Source: Marilutibacter penaei | GTDB lineage: Bacteria; Pseudomonadota; Gammaproteobacteria; Xanthomonadales; Xanthomonadaceae | Direction: 5' to 3' | NCBI RefSeq assembly: GCF_014145395.1 | Contig: NZ_JACHTE010000006.1 | Location: 235,391-299,390 of the forward strand | Length of the DNA: 64,000 nucleotides | Shown: piece by piece, positions 15,571 through 26,241 of the stretch | Layout: every line of letters begins with the position of its first letter | Numbering within the stretch: position 1 is the stretch's first letter | Notes under the pieces: generated by a model | What the model was told of the DNA's origin: nothing | Databases searched by the model: none | Seen by the model: only the letters and a program-made list of their open reading frames with translations | Program-made: the position numbers and the translations under genes

Positions 15571-17256
15571 ATGGACGCCAGCTCTGATCTCCCCGGGCGC
15601 TCGCAAACTGCTCCGACGCCCTGCAACATCGCCGCCAGCCTGCCCCGCCTCGCCGCCGAGGCGCCGGACCGGGTCGCCATGCGGTGTCCCGGCGGGCGGG
15701 GGCCCGACGGCTTCGCGCGATACGACCAGGCCCTGACCTACCGCGACCTCGACAACCGCAGCGACGCGATCGCGGCCGGGCTGGCCACCCACGGCATCGC
15801 GCGCGGCACGCGCGTCGTGGTCATGGTGCGCCCGTCGCCCGAGTTCTTCCTGCTGATGTTCGCCCTGTTCAAGGCCGGCGCGGTGCCGGTGCTGGTCGAT
15901 CCCGGCATCGACCGGCGCGCGCTGAAGCAATGCCTGGACGAGGCGGAGGCGGAGGCGTTCATCGGCATCCCGCTCGCCCAGGTCGCGCGGGTGCTGCTGC
16001 GCTGGGCCGGCTCGGCGCGGGTGCGGATCACCACTTCGCGGCGGCCCTGGCTGGCCGATGCCACCCTCGCCCATGTCGAGGCCGCGGGTGCGGGCAGCGG
16101 CCCGCAACTCGCCGACACCGCACCGGACGACGTCGCCGCGATCCTCTTCACCAGCGGCTCGACCGGCATCCCCAAGGGCGTCGTCTACCGACATCGCCAT
16201 TTCGCCGCGCAGGTGGACATGCTGGGGCGTGCCTTCGGCATCGAGGCCGGCGGGGTGGACCTGCCGACCTTTCCGCCCTTCGCCCTGTTCGATCCGGCGC
16301 TCGGCCTGACGTCGATCATTCCCGACATGGACCCGACCCGGCCCGCCATGGCGGACCCCCGACGGCTGCATCAGGCGATCGAGCGCTTCGGCGTCGACCA
16401 GCTGTTCGGGTCGCCAGCCCTGATGGGCGTGCTGGCGCGCCACGGCCAGCCGCTCCCGACCCTGAAGCGGGTGACCTCCGCGGGGGCCCCGGTGCCCGCC
16501 GAGGTCGTCGCCCGGATGCGCGAACTGTTGCCGGCGGATGCCGGCTTCTGGACGCCCTACGGGGCCACCGAATGCCTGCCGGTGGCGGTCATCGAGGGCC
16601 GCGAACTGCAGGCGGCGCGTGCGGCGACCGAGGCCGGCGCGGGCACCTGCGTGGGCCACCCGGTCCCGCCCAACGAGGTGAGGATCGTCCGCATCACCGA
16701 CGAAGCCATCGCCGAGTGGCCGGACGCCGAAGGGCTGGCGGCCGGGCAGGTGGGCGAGATCACCGTCGCCGGTCCCACCGTCACCGACACCTACTTCAAG
16801 CGCGACGTGCAGACCCGTCTGGCGAAGATCCGCGAAACGCTACCGGATGGCAGCGAACGCGTCGTCCACCGTATGGGCGACGTGGGCTACTTCGATGGCG
16901 ACGGGCGGCTGTGGTTCTGCGGGCGCAAGTCGCATCGCGTCGAAACGTTCGCTGGCCCGCTGTACACCGAGCAGGTCGAGCCGGTCTTCAACGTGCATCC
17001 CCGGGTCCGGCGCACGGCACTGGTCGGGGTCGGTCCACGGGGTCGGCAGGTGCCGGTGCTGTGCGTCGAACTGGCCGAGGGCGTGCCGAAGCGGGAATGG
17101 CCCGCCATCGAACAGGCGCTGCGGGCGATCGCCGCCACGCATGCCCACTGCGTCGGCATCGACCGTTTCCTGCGCCACCCGCGTTTTCCCGTCGACATCC
17201 GCCACAATGCGAAGATCGGCCGCGAGACGCTCGCGGCCTGGGCGGCGACGCGTTGA
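15571..17256 (+). CDS. oleC: OleC, beta-lactone synthetase (AMP-ligase fold)
   Basis: 561 aa, ANL superfamily. OleC activates the 2-alkyl-3-hydroxy acid with ATP and closes it to a beta-lactone. The ATP-binding loop [10 protein letters not shown] starts at residue 194. The adenine/acid motif [10 protein letters not shown], the hinge region [20 protein letters not shown], and the C-terminal lysine (Lys548 in NAKIGR) are all present. The chosen ATG gives [12 protein letters not shown]; the much longer open frame upstream crosses ykgJ and the repeats and is not credible. oleD follows 16 nt later. Long-chain acyl-CoA ligase is the general alternative, but the position between oleB and oleD settles it. 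Confidence 0.93.
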   Translation: MDASSDLPGRSQTAPTPCNIAASLPRLAAEAPDRVAMRCPGGRGPDGFARYDQALTYRDLDNRSDAIAAGLATHGIARGTRVVVMVRPSPEFFLLMFALFKAGAVPVLVDPGIDRRALKQCLDEAEAEAFIGIPLAQVARVLLRWAGSARVRITTSRRPWLADATLAHVEAAGAGSGPQLADTAPDDVAAILFTSGSTGIPKGVVYRHRHFAAQVDMLGRAFGIEAGGVDLPTFPPFALFDPALGLTSIIPDMDPTRPAMADPRRLHQAIERFGVDQLFGSPALMGVLARHGQPLPTLKRVTSAGAPVPAEVVARMRELLPADAGFWTPYGATECLPVAVIEGRELQAARAATEAGAGTCVGHPVPPNEVRIVRITDEAIAEWPDAEGLAAGQVGEITVAGPTVTDTYFKRDVQTRLAKIRETLPDGSERVVHRMGDVGYFDGDGRLWFCGRKSHRVETFAGPLYTEQVEPVFNVHPRVRRTALVGVGPRGRQVPVLCVELAEGVPKREWPAIEQALRAIAATHAHCVGIDRFLRHPRFPVDIRHNAKIGRETLAAWAATR

Positions 17257-17272
17257 TACGGGGGGACGTGCG

Positions 17273-18286
17273 ATGAAGATCCTGGTGACCGGGGGCGGTG
17301 GCTTCCTCGGGCAGGCGCTGTGCAGGGGGCTGCGCGCGCGCGGCCACCACGTAGTCAGCTACAACCGTGGCCTCTATCCCGAGCTCGAGGCGATCGGCGT
17401 GGACCAGGTGCAAGGCGACCTGGCGCGTCGCGATGGCGTGATCGCCGCCGCCGAAGGCTGCGTGGCGGTGTTCCACAATGCCGCCAAGGCCGGTGCGTGG
17501 GGGGATTACCAGGGCTACCACGATGCCAATGTGCTGGGCACCGACAACGTGATCGCTGCGTGCCGCGTGCATGGCATCGGCAAGCTGGTCTACACCTCGA
17601 CGCCCAGCGTAACGCACCGTGCAACCCATCCGGTCGAAGGCGGCACCGCCGACACCGTGCCCTATGGCGAAGACCTCAAGGCGCCGTACGCCCAGACCAA
17701 GCTGATCGCCGAGAAGGCCGTGCTTGCGGCAAATTCCAGCACCTTGGCGACGGTCGCCTTGCGGCCGCGGCTGATCTGGGGCGTGGGTGACAACCAGCTG
17801 CTGCCGCGTCTGGTCGAACGCGCCGAGGCGGGTCGGCTGCGCTTCGTCGGCGGCGGTCGCAACCGCATCGACACCACGTACGTGGACAACGCGGCCCAGG
17901 CGCACTTCGATGCCTTCGACCACCTTGCGGTCGGCAGCGCATGCGCGGGCAAGGCCTATTTCATCAGCAACGGCGAACCGCGCGAGATGCGCGACATCGT
18001 CAACGGCCTGCTGGCCGCGGCGGGCGCGCCGACCGTCCATGGCTCGCTGCCGTTCGGCGCCGCCTACGCGATCGGCGCGGCCTGCGAAGGCCTTTGGCCG
18101 CTGCTGGGGCTGAAGGGCGAGCCGCCGATGACGCGCTTCCTCGCCGAACAGCTCGCGACCACCCACTGGTACGACATGGGGCCGGCCCAACGCGACTTCG
18201 GCTACGTGCCGCGGGTCGGCATTGACGAGGGGCTCACGAGGCTGAAGGCGGACTGGACGTCCCGGCGGACGCTCACGTCGTCCTGA
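17273..18286 (+). CDS. oleD: OleD, NADPH-dependent 2-alkyl-3-ketoacid reductase
   Basis: 337-aa extended short-chain dehydrogenase. It reduces the OleA product to the 2-alkyl-3-hydroxy acid used by OleC. The Rossmann glycine motif GGGGFLG is at residues 7-13. The active site YAQTK has Tyr139 and Lys143, with the serine side near YTSTPSV. It follows oleC closely, so the two are very probably co-transcribed. OleB, OleC and OleD form a complex in X. campestris. Together with oleA the pathway is complete in this window. Confidence 0.93.
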   Translation: MKILVTGGGGFLGQALCRGLRARGHHVVSYNRGLYPELEAIGVDQVQGDLARRDGVIAAAEGCVAVFHNAAKAGAWGDYQGYHDANVLGTDNVIAACRVHGIGKLVYTSTPSVTHRATHPVEGGTADTVPYGEDLKAPYAQTKLIAEKAVLAANSSTLATVALRPRLIWGVGDNQLLPRLVERAEAGRLRFVGGGRNRIDTTYVDNAAQAHFDAFDHLAVGSACAGKAYFISNGEPREMRDIVNGLLAAAGAPTVHGSLPFGAAYAIGAACEGLWPLLGLKGEPPMTRFLAEQLATTHWYDMGPAQRDFGYVPRVGIDEGLTRLKADWTSRRTLTSS

Positions 18287-18341
18287 TGCGGCCGGGGCGA
18301 TGCTTCAGCCGTGCCAACGGGGCACGAGAGGAGCCACTCCC

Positions 18342-18497
18342 ATGCTTCACTACGCCATCATCTTCCTGGTGATCGCCCTGATCGCCGCCGTGCTCGGCTT
18401 CACCGGCATCGCCGGCGCGGCGAGCAACATCGCCTGGATCCTGTTCGTCGTCTTCCTGATCCTCGCGATCGTGTCGTTCTTCCGCAAGCGCGTCTAG
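18342..18497 (+). CDS. DUF1328 (YtjA-type) small membrane protein
   Basis: 51 aa: [20 protein letters not shown], a glycine/alanine-rich turn, then a second hydrophobic stretch [17 protein letters not shown] ending in RKRV. This is the two-helix pattern of DUF1328 proteins, which are widespread and of unknown function. An AGAGGAG ribosome site precedes the ATG at 18342, which decides against the longer frame. Confidence 0.85.
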   Translation: MLHYAIIFLVIALIAAVLGFTGIAGAASNIAWILFVVFLILAIVSFFRKRV

Positions 18498-18546
18498 CGC
18501 GGCGTTCGACACCCCGGGTCGCCGTGCGGCACGGCTACAATGCCGC

Positions 18547-19203
18547 ATGGCTTCCTTCCCTCATTCGCTCCTGACCGCGATCAAGCCCGTCGCCGGGCGT
18601 GCGCTGGAGCAGGCGCTCAACCGGGCGCTGGCAATGGACCCGGATACCCGCGACGCACTGGCGTCGCTGGACGGTCGCTCCGTCGCCCTGCATGTCGCCG
18701 CGCCGCCGCTCGCGCTCCAGGTGCGCGTGGCCGGCACGCGGCTGGAAGTCGGGCCCGTCGTCGAGCAGGACGGGTCGCCCGACCTGTCGGTCCGCACCAG
18801 TCTCGCCGGGCTCGTCAGCCAACTCCCGTTCCTGCGGAACGATGATGCCCCGCCGGTGGGCCAGCTGCGCGTCGAGGGCGATGCCGAGCTCGCGCGGCGC
18901 CTGCAGCGCCTCGCACAACGTTTCGATCCGGACTGGCAGCAGCCGTTCGTGGCCGTGTTCGGTGACGTCCTCGGCGTGCAGGTGGCACAGGCCCTGGCGG
19001 CGGCGCTGCGCCATGCGCGCGCGGCCGGCGGCGCATTCGCCACCGCTGCCACCGAGTTCCTGACCGAGGAATCACGCGACATCGTCGGCCGGGACGAACT
19101 CAACGCGTTCCACGACGACGTCGATTCGATCCGCGACGACGTCGAACGGCTGGCCTCGCGTGTCGCGCGGCTGCGCGCCGGGACGGCCGGGGGCGCCACG
19201 TGA
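18547..19203 (+). CDS. ubiJ: UbiJ, SCP2-domain accessory factor of ubiquinone synthesis
   Basis: 218 aa. The first half has the SCP2 (sterol-carrier) pattern of UbiJ, a lipid-binding protein that, with UbiK, organises the soluble Ubi enzymes. The C-terminus is helical and coiled-coil-like ([20 protein letters not shown]). It overlaps ubiB by 4 nt (GTGA), so the two are translationally coupled. ubiE, which often precedes ubiJ, is not here. ubiK is in this window at 40.2-40.5 kb. Confidence 0.85.
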   Translation: MASFPHSLLTAIKPVAGRALEQALNRALAMDPDTRDALASLDGRSVALHVAAPPLALQVRVAGTRLEVGPVVEQDGSPDLSVRTSLAGLVSQLPFLRNDDAPPVGQLRVEGDAELARRLQRLAQRFDPDWQQPFVAVFGDVLGVQVAQALAAALRHARAAGGAFATAATEFLTEESRDIVGRDELNAFHDDVDSIRDDVERLASRVARLRAGTAGGAT

Positions 19204-20879
19204 GGTCCGCGTTGCGCGCGTGGCGGATCGGCCGCGTACTGCTGCGCTATCGCCTGGACGACCTGCTCGACGGCACCCCGGCCGAACGCTGGCTCAGGCT
19301 CGCGCGGCCCTTCGTTCCGAAAGCGCCGCGAGAGGTGGCGAACGAATCGCGTGGCGCACGCCTGCGCATGGCGCTGCAGGAACTCGGGCCGATCTTCGTC
19401 AAGTTCGGGCAGATCCTGTCGACCCGGCGCGACCTGGTGCCGCCCGACGTCGCCGACGAGCTGTCGCTGCTGCAGGACCGTGTCGCGCCGTTCGATGGCG
19501 AGCGCGCCCGCGCCATCGTCGAGGAAGCGCTGGAGCGGCCGATCGCCGAGGCTTTCGCCTCGTTCGACACCACTCCGCTGGCGTCCGCGTCGATCGCCCA
19601 GGTGCATGCCGCGACGTTGCCGTCCGATCGGGGGCGGCCGGGACGCGAAGTGGTGGTCAAGGTCCTGCGACCGGACATCGAGAAGCAGATCGCCGGCGAC
19701 ATCGCGCTGCTGGGTGCGCTCGCCGCGCTGGTCGAACGCACGCACCCCAACGCCGACAAGATCCGGCCGCGCGCGGTGGTGGACGAAGTCCAGAACACGC
19801 TCGCGGCGGAGCTCGACCTGCAGCGCGAAGGCGCGAATGCGAGCGTGCTCCGGCGCTTCTGGAAAGACCACCCGGACGACCTGTACGTGCCGGAGGTGAT
19901 CTGGACCCACACCGCGGAGCGCGCGCTGACGCTGGAGCGCGTGCATGGCGTCCCTTCGGACGACGTGGAAGCACTGGACGCCGCCGGCATCGACCGCAAG
20001 GCCCTGGCCGCCAAGGGCGTGCGCGTGTTCTACACGCAGGTCTTCCGGGACAACTTCTTCCATGCCGACGCGCACGCGGGGAACATCTGGGTCGACAGCG
20101 ACCCGGCGCGGCGCGCGAACCCGCGCTTCATCGCGCTGGATTTCGGGATCATGGGCCAGCTCTCGGACGAGGACCAGTACTACCTGGCCGAGAACTTCAT
20201 GGCGATCTTCAACCAGGACTACCGCCGCATCGCCGAACTGCACGTGCAGGCCGGCTGGATGCCGTCGACGATCCGCATCGACGAGCTGGAGGCCGCGGCA
20301 CGCTCGGTGTGCGAGCCCTACTTCACCCGCCCGCTCAGCGAGATCTCGCTGGCCGAGGTACTGCTCAAGCTGTTCCGGGTCGCGCAGCGCTACGAGCTGA
20401 CCCTGCAGCCGCAACTGATCCTGCTGCAGAAGACCCTGCTCAACATCGAAGGCGTGGGCCGGCTGCTGGATCCGAAGCTCGACATCTGGGCGGTCGCGCG
20501 GCCGGTGCTGCAGAAGATCCTGGTCGAGCGTTACAGCCCGGCGCGGCTGGCGCGCGAGTTCCGCAAGCGCCTGCCGGAGCTGGTGACGCGCGCGCCGGAG
20601 ATGCCGCGGCTGCTGCACGCGTGGCTGCAACAGCAGGTCGATGGCGAGCATACGCTGCGCATGCAGTCCCGGGACCTCACCGAACTGACCCGGGCGGTCA
20701 AGGACCTGCAGCGCCGCACCGTCGCCGCGCTGCTCGGGACCGGCCTGCTGATCGTGGCCGCGGTGATGTACGCGCTGGAGGCCGGCGGCCCGTCCTGGCT
20801 GTCGGTGCCGGCGTCCAGCTGGATCGCCGGCCTGGGGGGCGTGTGGGCCCTGCTGGCGGCGTGGCCGCGGCGGCGCTGA
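19200..20879 (+). CDS. ubiB: UbiB, atypical kinase/ATPase of ubiquinone synthesis
   Basis: 559 aa, starting at the GTG that overlaps the ubiJ stop. UbiB-family signatures are in order: the KxGQ motif in [17 protein letters not shown], the alanine-rich nucleotide loop [12 protein letters not shown], the VAIK-like lysine in [10 protein letters not shown], the HADAHAGN catalytic-loop motif, and DFG in LDFGIMG. Two hydrophobic helices close the protein (about residues 505-525 and 535-553). It is a membrane-bound member of the ADCK/ABC1 family needed for coenzyme Q synthesis. Confidence 0.95.
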   Translation: MRSALRAWRIGRVLLRYRLDDLLDGTPAERWLRLARPFVPKAPREVANESRGARLRMALQELGPIFVKFGQILSTRRDLVPPDVADELSLLQDRVAPFDGERARAIVEEALERPIAEAFASFDTTPLASASIAQVHAATLPSDRGRPGREVVVKVLRPDIEKQIAGDIALLGALAALVERTHPNADKIRPRAVVDEVQNTLAAELDLQREGANASVLRRFWKDHPDDLYVPEVIWTHTAERALTLERVHGVPSDDVEALDAAGIDRKALAAKGVRVFYTQVFRDNFFHADAHAGNIWVDSDPARRANPRFIALDFGIMGQLSDEDQYYLAENFMAIFNQDYRRIAELHVQAGWMPSTIRIDELEAAARSVCEPYFTRPLSEISLAEVLLKLFRVAQRYELTLQPQLILLQKTLLNIEGVGRLLDPKLDIWAVARPVLQKILVERYSPARLAREFRKRLPELVTRAPEMPRLLHAWLQQQVDGEHTLRMQSRDLTELTRAVKDLQRRTVAALLGTGLLIVAAVMYALEAGGPSWLSVPASSWIAGLGGVWALLAAWPRRR

Positions 20880-20900
20880 CTGCCACCGCGGTCCCGGCGA

Positions 20901-23648
20901 TCAGTCCGCTCCGTCGAAATCCCCGGCCACGAACATGCTGAAGCGCTCCGGCACCAGGTGGCGCCGGAGGGCAGCGTTCACGTCCTCGACGGTCAATGCG
21001 GCCAGGCGTTCGTCGAACGCGGCCCAATGCGCCATGGTGCGTCCCAGGTAGAGGTTGCGGCCCAGCGTGCCGACCAGGGTGCCGTCCGACGCCAGCGCCT
21101 GTTCGCGTTCGACGCGCAATCCGTTCACGGCATCGGCCAGTTCTTCGGCGGTGATGCCGTCCGCGGCCAGCCGCGCGAGTTCCTCGCGGATGCCGGACGC
21201 GAGCGCGTCGATGTTCCCGGGCGCGGCGCTCGCCTGGACGATCCAGCGGCCGGCGTCGTCCCGTCCGGTCCGGCTGGCATCCGCGCTGAGGCCGCTGCCG
21301 ACGCCATAGGTCAGGCCCTCGCGCTGGCGCAGGCGGTCGCCCAGGCGCGACTTGAGGGGATCGCCTCCGAGGATGCGGTCGGCGACCACCAGCGCAGGGT
21401 AGTCGGGGTCGTCCTCGTTCAGCGACAGGTTCCCGCGGGCCAGCAGGACGGCGTTGGCCTTGTCGGGGGTTTCCAGCCGCACGTCCACCGGCTCGACCGC
21501 GGTATGGCGGGTGTGGATGGGCGCGTAGGGATGCGCGGACGTCCAGTCCGGGAACAGGCGTTCGATCTGCGCCTTCATGGCGTCAGGATCGAAGTCGCCG
21601 GTCACCGTGATCTCGCCCTGCGCCGTGCCGTAGAACTCGCGATGGAACGCACGCAGCTCGTCGACGGTGGTGGCGCGCAGCATCGCGAGCGTCTCGTCGG
21701 TCGACTGCGCATGCAGGGGATGGCCCTCGGGCCACGGGTCGAAGTGCAGCCCCATGGCATTCGAGGCAACCGGTCCCGGTTCCTTGCGCGACGCCTCCAG
21801 GCCGGTGATCGCCTGGCGCTGGAACTGTTCGAACTCGGCCTCGGGGAAGGCCGGGTGGCGCAGCACGTCGGCGGCGAGCTCAAGGGCTTCGGCCACGGTG
21901 TCGCGGCGCGACTGCAGGGTGAACCCGGCCGATTGCAGCCCGCCGTTGACGCCCCCGGTCGTGCGCAGGGCATCGAGCCTGTCCGCGATCTGCTGGCGAC
22001 TGAGGGTGGTACTGCCGCGCATCAGCATCGCGCCGGCCAGGGCGCCGGCCTCGCGCCCCCGCAGGCTCTCCGCATCGCCGAAACGGAAGGTCGCGTTGAC
22101 GGTCACCACGTCGCCCCGTGTCTCCTTCGGCAGCAGGGCGACATCGAGGGTGCCGATCCGCAGGTGTTCGGTGCGCGCGTCGATGTTGGCGGGCGTCGGG
22201 TCGAAGGCCTCGCCGGAGGCGAGCGCCTCCCGGGCGACGTACCCCTCGAGCGCGTCCGCGGCGGTCGGTGCCTCGGGGATGGCGGCGCGATCGGGCGCAT
22301 CGGTGGGCACGAAACGCGCGAGGGTGCGGTTGCTGCGCTTGAAGTACGCCGTCGCGACGCGGTTGACGTCATCCGCCGTGACCGCCGCGATGCGGTCGCG
22401 GCGCAGGAAGTACAGGCGCCAGTCACCCGCCGCGACGGATTCGGTCAGCGCCATCGCGACTGCGTTGACGTTGTTGAAATTCTGCTCGTAGCCATTGGCG
22501 ATGCGTTGCCGGGCCAGGGCGACCTCCGCGTCGGTGAAGGGTGCCTCGGCCAGCGCTTCGACCTGGGCCAGAAGGGCCTCCTGCAGGGCATCGGCGTCGC
22601 CGTCGCGCTGGGTCACGGCGATGACCGTGGCGAGGCCCGCCGCCTGCAGGGTGTCCATTCCGGTGCCGGTGCCGGCCGCGAGGCCGCCCTCGACGAGGGC
22701 CTTGTGCAGGCGCCCGCCCGGCGTGTCGCCGAGGATGTTCATCGCCACGGCGAGCGCCGCGCTGTCCGGGTGCGTCGCGGCGGGCACGTGGTAGCCCGCC
22801 GCGAGGAGCCGCATGTCGCCGCTGCGGCGCACGGTCACCTCGCGTTCCCCGTCCTGGGTGGGTTCCGTCGTCCAGGCCACCGGCAGGGCCGCCTCCGGAC
22901 GTTCGATGCCGGCGAAGTGCCGCTGGACCATGGCCAGCGTCGTTGCGGGGTCGATGCGGCCCGCGACGATCAGGGTCCCGTTGTCCGGGCGGTACCAGCG
23001 CCGGTAGAACGCCTGCAGGCGCTCGATCGGAACGTGCTCCACGTCCGAGCGGGCTCCGATCGTGGACTGGCCGTAGTTGTGCCACAGGAACGCCGTCGAG
23101 CGCAGTCGCTGCATCATCACCGCGCCGGGGTTGTTCTCGCCGCGTTCCATCTCGTTCCGGACCACGGTCATCTCGCTGTCCAGGTCCGCGCGGGCGATGT
23201 TGGAATTGACCATCCGGTCGGCTTCCAGGCCGAGCAGCCAGTCGAGCGTGGCGTCATTGGCCGGGAACGACCCGTAATAGTTGGTCCGGTCGAGGGAGGT
23301 GGTCGCGTTCTTCTCGATGCCGCGGCGCTGCAGCTCCGCGGGAATCTCCGGATGGGTCGGCGTGCCCTTGAACATCAGGTGTTCGAGCAGGTGCGCCATC
23401 CCGGTTTCGCCGTAGTTCTCGTGCACCGAGCCCACGCCGTAGGCGATGTTGACGGTCACCGTTGGCTTGCCCGGATCGGGGAACAACAGCACGCGCAACC
23501 CGTTCTCGAGCCGGTATTCGCAGATGCCTTCGATGCACGGGCCCGCATCGATGCCACGAGGGGGATCGATGCCCTGGGCGGCCAGCGAGGGCACGCACAG
23601 CGCCAGCGCGATGGCGAGCAGGGCGGGTCGGGTACGGCGGAGCGTCAT
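20901..23648 (-). CDS. M16 family zinc metallopeptidase (two M16 units), exported
   Basis: 915 aa. A signal peptide (residues 1-24, ending SLAAQG) points to the periplasm. The inverted zinc motif HLLEH (His86, Glu89, His90) lies in ENYGETGMAHLLEHLMFKGT, and a downstream glutamate in RNEMERGENNPG fits the third ligand, so the N-terminal unit should be active. The C-terminal unit lacks HxxEH, as usual for this pitrilysin/insulinase type. An AAGGAG ribosome site precedes the ATG. It has the same architecture as the partial gene at the left edge but reads the other way. The substrate is unknown. Confidence 0.93.
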   Translation of the reverse strand: MTLRRTRPALLAIALALCVPSLAAQGIDPPRGIDAGPCIEGICEYRLENGLRVLLFPDPGKPTVTVNIAYGVGSVHENYGETGMAHLLEHLMFKGTPTHPEIPAELQRRGIEKNATTSLDRTNYYGSFPANDATLDWLLGLEADRMVNSNIARADLDSEMTVVRNEMERGENNPGAVMMQRLRSTAFLWHNYGQSTIGARSDVEHVPIERLQAFYRRWYRPDNGTLIVAGRIDPATTLAMVQRHFAGIERPEAALPVAWTTEPTQDGEREVTVRRSGDMRLLAAGYHVPAATHPDSAALAVAMNILGDTPGGRLHKALVEGGLAAGTGTGMDTLQAAGLATVIAVTQRDGDADALQEALLAQVEALAEAPFTDAEVALARQRIANGYEQNFNNVNAVAMALTESVAAGDWRLYFLRRDRIAAVTADDVNRVATAYFKRSNRTLARFVPTDAPDRAAIPEAPTAADALEGYVAREALASGEAFDPTPANIDARTEHLRIGTLDVALLPKETRGDVVTVNATFRFGDAESLRGREAGALAGAMLMRGSTTLSRQQIADRLDALRTTGGVNGGLQSAGFTLQSRRDTVAEALELAADVLRHPAFPEAEFEQFQRQAITGLEASRKEPGPVASNAMGLHFDPWPEGHPLHAQSTDETLAMLRATTVDELRAFHREFYGTAQGEITVTGDFDPDAMKAQIERLFPDWTSAHPYAPIHTRHTAVEPVDVRLETPDKANAVLLARGNLSLNEDDPDYPALVVADRILGGDPLKSRLGDRLRQREGLTYGVGSGLSADASRTGRDDAGRWIVQASAAPGNIDALASGIREELARLAADGITAEELADAVNGLRVEREQALASDGTLVGTLGRNLYLGRTMAHWAAFDERLAALTVEDVNAALRRHLVPERFSMFVAGDFDGAD

Positions 23649-23757
23649 CGGGACTCCTTTTCACGATGGGAGGGACAGGGGCGACCGGGCACGCATGGCC
23701 GCCCCGACGCTACCGGGGGACAATAGACCAGGCCCCCGTCCGAACGAAGCCGGTTCC

Positions 23758-24483
23758 ATGAACGAAGACCCGACCCCATCCGCCGCGCTGCACCTGGATG
23801 TCCTGTATCGCGACGAAGTGCTGGCGGTGGTCGACAAGCCGGCGGGCCTGATGGTCCACGACAGCGCGCTGGCCCGTGGGGAGAGCGACTTCGCCGCCGA
23901 TCGCCTGCGTGCGCAGTTCGACCGGCCGATCTTCCTCGTGCACCGGCTGGACCGCGCCACCAGCGGTTGCCTGCTGTTGGCCTTCGACCGCGACACGGCG
24001 TCGGCGCTGGGCAAGGTGCTGATGTCGCGCGAGGTGGAAAAGGCCTACTGGGCGATCTGCCGGGGCTGGCCGGATGAGGCGTTCACCATCGACCATCCGC
24101 TGGACGGCGGCCCCGGCAAGCCACTGAAGAAGCCTGCGACCACGCATTTCCAGCGGCTGGCCACCACCGAGCTCGACATCCCGTCGACGGGTTTCGCGAC
24201 CTCCCGGTACGCATGGCTGGAGGCCCGCCTGGAAACCGGCCGCTACCGGCAGATCCGCCGGCACCTGAAACATGCCAACCACCACCTGCTGGGCGACACC
24301 AGCCATGGCGATGGCCGCCATAACCGGACCTTCCGCATGCTGGGTATCCACCGCATGCTGCTGCATGCCCGGCGGTTGGCGTTCCGGCATCCGGACACCG
24401 GCAGGCAGGTCGAAGCGCTGGCCCCTCCGGACCGGGCGTTCGCGAAGGCCCTGGCGCTGTTTGGACACCCGGCCCCGGACTGA
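23758..24483 (+). CDS. truC: tRNA pseudouridine(65) synthase TruC-like (RluA family)
   Basis: 241 aa from MNEDPTPSAAL. RluA-type pseudouridine synthase: the VVDKPAGLMVH motif, then the catalytic motif HRLDRATSG with its aspartate, and the late motif ARLETGRYRQIRRHLKH with GIHRMLLHARRL. The short form without an S4 domain and the GDTSHGDGRHNRTFR segment fit TruC, which modifies U65 of tRNA-Ile and tRNA-Asp. RluC/RluD-like enzymes are the alternative. It ends 3 nt from the converging DUF2059 gene. Confidence 0.85.
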   Translation: MNEDPTPSAALHLDVLYRDEVLAVVDKPAGLMVHDSALARGESDFAADRLRAQFDRPIFLVHRLDRATSGCLLLAFDRDTASALGKVLMSREVEKAYWAICRGWPDEAFTIDHPLDGGPGKPLKKPATTHFQRLATTELDIPSTGFATSRYAWLEARLETGRYRQIRRHLKHANHHLLGDTSHGDGRHNRTFRMLGIHRMLLHARRLAFRHPDTGRQVEALAPPDRAFAKALALFGHPAPD

Positions 24484-24486
24484 ACT

Positions 24487-25017
24487 TCAGGGCGTGCCGT
24501 CGGCGGGCGTTCCGCGTTGCGCGGCCGTCGCCTGGATATCCTGCTGCATCTGCTCGATCATCGGTCCGAGCAGCTTCTGGGTCGCCAGCATGGTGTTCTG
24601 CATCAGCAGCGGCGTCTTGGCCACCAGGTTCTGCCCGGCATCGCTCTCGTAGAAGGCGATCATCGCCTCGACATCCGCCGCGTCGAAGGTCTGCTGGTAG
24701 ATCTCGCGGTAGATCGGCTGCACGCGCTCCCAGCTCATGGCCTCGCGCATGGTCGCGGTCTGGCGGCGCAGCAGGGCGTCGAGTTCTGCCTGTTCCTCCG
24801 CGCTGGGGCTGACCCCCTGTTCGGCCTGTACCTGCGCGACGATCTGTTGCTGCATGGCTTCCAGCTGGGGCCACATGCCGTCCAGCGTGCTGCGCACGCG
24901 GGTCAGCTCCATCAGCCGGTCGACCTCGGCATCGCTGGGCGGCGCGGCCCGGAGGGCGGGGCTGGCGCAGGCCAGCAACAGGGCGAGCAGCGGGGTGGCG
25001 AGCAGGCGTCGCGTCAT
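24487..25017 (-). CDS. DUF2059-containing exported protein
   Basis: 176 aa. A signal sequence (residues 1-24, LLATPLLALLLACASPALRA) is followed by a helical protein. Its C-terminal part, reading QTFDAADVEAMIAFYESDAG and then QNLVAKTPLLMQ, is the core of DUF2059. A cysteine in the hydrophobic run (LLACASP) could be a lipobox but lacks the usual small residue pattern after it. Function unknown. It is divergent from arfB. Confidence 0.85.
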   Translation of the reverse strand: MTRRLLATPLLALLLACASPALRAAPPSDAEVDRLMELTRVRSTLDGMWPQLEAMQQQIVAQVQAEQGVSPSAEEQAELDALLRRQTATMREAMSWERVQPIYREIYQQTFDAADVEAMIAFYESDAGQNLVAKTPLLMQNTMLATQKLLGPMIEQMQQDIQATAAQRGTPADGTP

Positions 25018-25153
25018 CGGGACGGGTCCTTGTGAAGCCGGAGCGGCAGGCTCGCATCCTCGCCGCGTTCGTGATCGGGGTCAAATTCCCCAACGCTGGG
25101 CCGTTGCCGGTGGTTCGAACTACAATCGGCGCACTTCATAGCATGTTGGCGGC

Positions 25154-25573
25154 GTGTCCCTGCAGGTTGGACCCTTGAGAATCGATGACGCGGAACTGGT
25201 GGAACGCTTCGTGCGGTCGGCCGGTCCGGGCGGGCAGAACGTGAACAAGGTGGCGACCGCGGTGGAGCTGCGCTTCGATGTCGCCGGTTCACCGTCGCTG
25301 CCGGAGGCCGTGCGCGAGCGCCTGTTGGCGCGCCGTGACCGCCGCGTGACCGGCGATGGGGTGCTGGTCATCAGCGCGCAGCGGTTCCGCACCCAGGAGC
25401 GCAACCGCGAAGACGCCCGGCAACGGCTCGCGACCTTCATCGAAGCCGGCCTGCACGTACCCAAGCCGCGCATCGCCACCCGTCCGGGACGGGGTGCGAA
25501 GGAGCGGCGCCTGGGCGAGAAACGCCAGCGCAGTACCATCAAGCGCGGCCGCTCGCCGCAGAACTGGGAGTAG
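25154..25573 (+). CDS. arfB: ArfB, alternative ribosome-rescue peptidyl-tRNA hydrolase
   Basis: 139 aa from a GTG start, close to the 140 aa of E. coli ArfB. The GGQ motif (residues 26-28, in SAGPGGQNVNK) hydrolyses peptidyl-tRNA on ribosomes stalled without a stop codon. The basic tail (RPGRGAKERRLGEKRQRST) is the part that enters the empty mRNA channel. It is followed after 5 nt by an acyltransferase gene. Confidence 0.93.
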   Translation: MSLQVGPLRIDDAELVERFVRSAGPGGQNVNKVATAVELRFDVAGSPSLPEAVRERLLARRDRRVTGDGVLVISAQRFRTQERNREDARQRLATFIEAGLHVPKPRIATRPGRGAKERRLGEKRQRSTIKRGRSPQNWE

Positions 25574-25578
25574 TCCCC

Positions 25579-26181
25579 TTGCCCGACCCGACCCCCCTGT
25601 TGCCGGCAATCCCGCCGTCCATGCCGCGCGTGCGGCCAAACCGCTTCACCCGCTGGCTGGGCCGCAGCGTGCTGCGCCTGGGTGGGTGGCACGTGGTCGG
25701 TCCGGTGCCGGACGTCGCCAAGGCGGTGGTGATCGCCGCGCCGCACTCCTCCAACTGGGACGGAATCTGGGGGTTTGCCGCCAAGCTGGCGCTGGGGCTG
25801 GACGTGCGGGTGCTGGGCAAGCACCAGTTGTTCTGGTGGCCGCTGGGGCCGCTGCTGCGCCGCCTGGGCGCCATCCCGATCGACCGCCGGGCACCGCGCG
25901 GCACGGTGGAACAGGCGGCCCGCATGATCCGCGACGCGGAGCGGATGTGGTTCGTGATCGCCCCGGAAGGCACCCGCAAGCGGGTGGAGAAGTGGAAGTC
26001 CGGCTTCCTGAAGATCGCCCGCGCGGCCGACGTGCCCGTGGTGCCGGCCTATTTCCATTACCCGGAAAAGCGCATCGGTCTGGGGCCCCTGTTCGAGATC
26101 GGCCCGGACCTGGAAGCGGAGATGGCACGCATCCGGCAGTGGTACCGCCCGTGGGTGGGGCGCAACCGCGATACCTGCTGA
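25579..26181 (+). CDS. Lysophospholipid / 1-acylglycerol-3-phosphate acyltransferase-like protein
   Basis: 200 aa from a TTG start with GGGAG 10 nt before it; an ATG 42 nt further in (giving MPRVRPNRF) has no ribosome site and is the alternative. PlsC-family motif I HSSNWD (His56, Asp61) and the later APEGTRKRVEKWKSGFLKIA (glycerophosphate-binding EGTR motif) are intact. No long transmembrane helix is clear, so it may attach peripherally. Likely coupled to arfB by the short gap. The substrate could be a lysophospholipid, glycerol phosphate or another acceptor. Confidence 0.85.
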   Translation: MPDPTPLLPAIPPSMPRVRPNRFTRWLGRSVLRLGGWHVVGPVPDVAKAVVIAAPHSSNWDGIWGFAAKLALGLDVRVLGKHQLFWWPLGPLLRRLGAIPIDRRAPRGTVEQAARMIRDAERMWFVIAPEGTRKRVEKWKSGFLKIARAADVPVVPAYFHYPEKRIGLGPLFEIGPDLEAEMARIRQWYRPWVGRNRDTC

Positions 26182-26241
26182 CGGCACCGGGCGGATGGCC
26201 GGCCGTTTTTGAACCGGGATGCGCTTGCAAAGTGTGCGGAA

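Noticed and set aside
20958..23726. 922-codon plus-strand frame opposite the M16 peptidase
   Set aside because: Repetitive G/R/V/H composition and no motif; the minus strand has a signal peptide and HxxEH.
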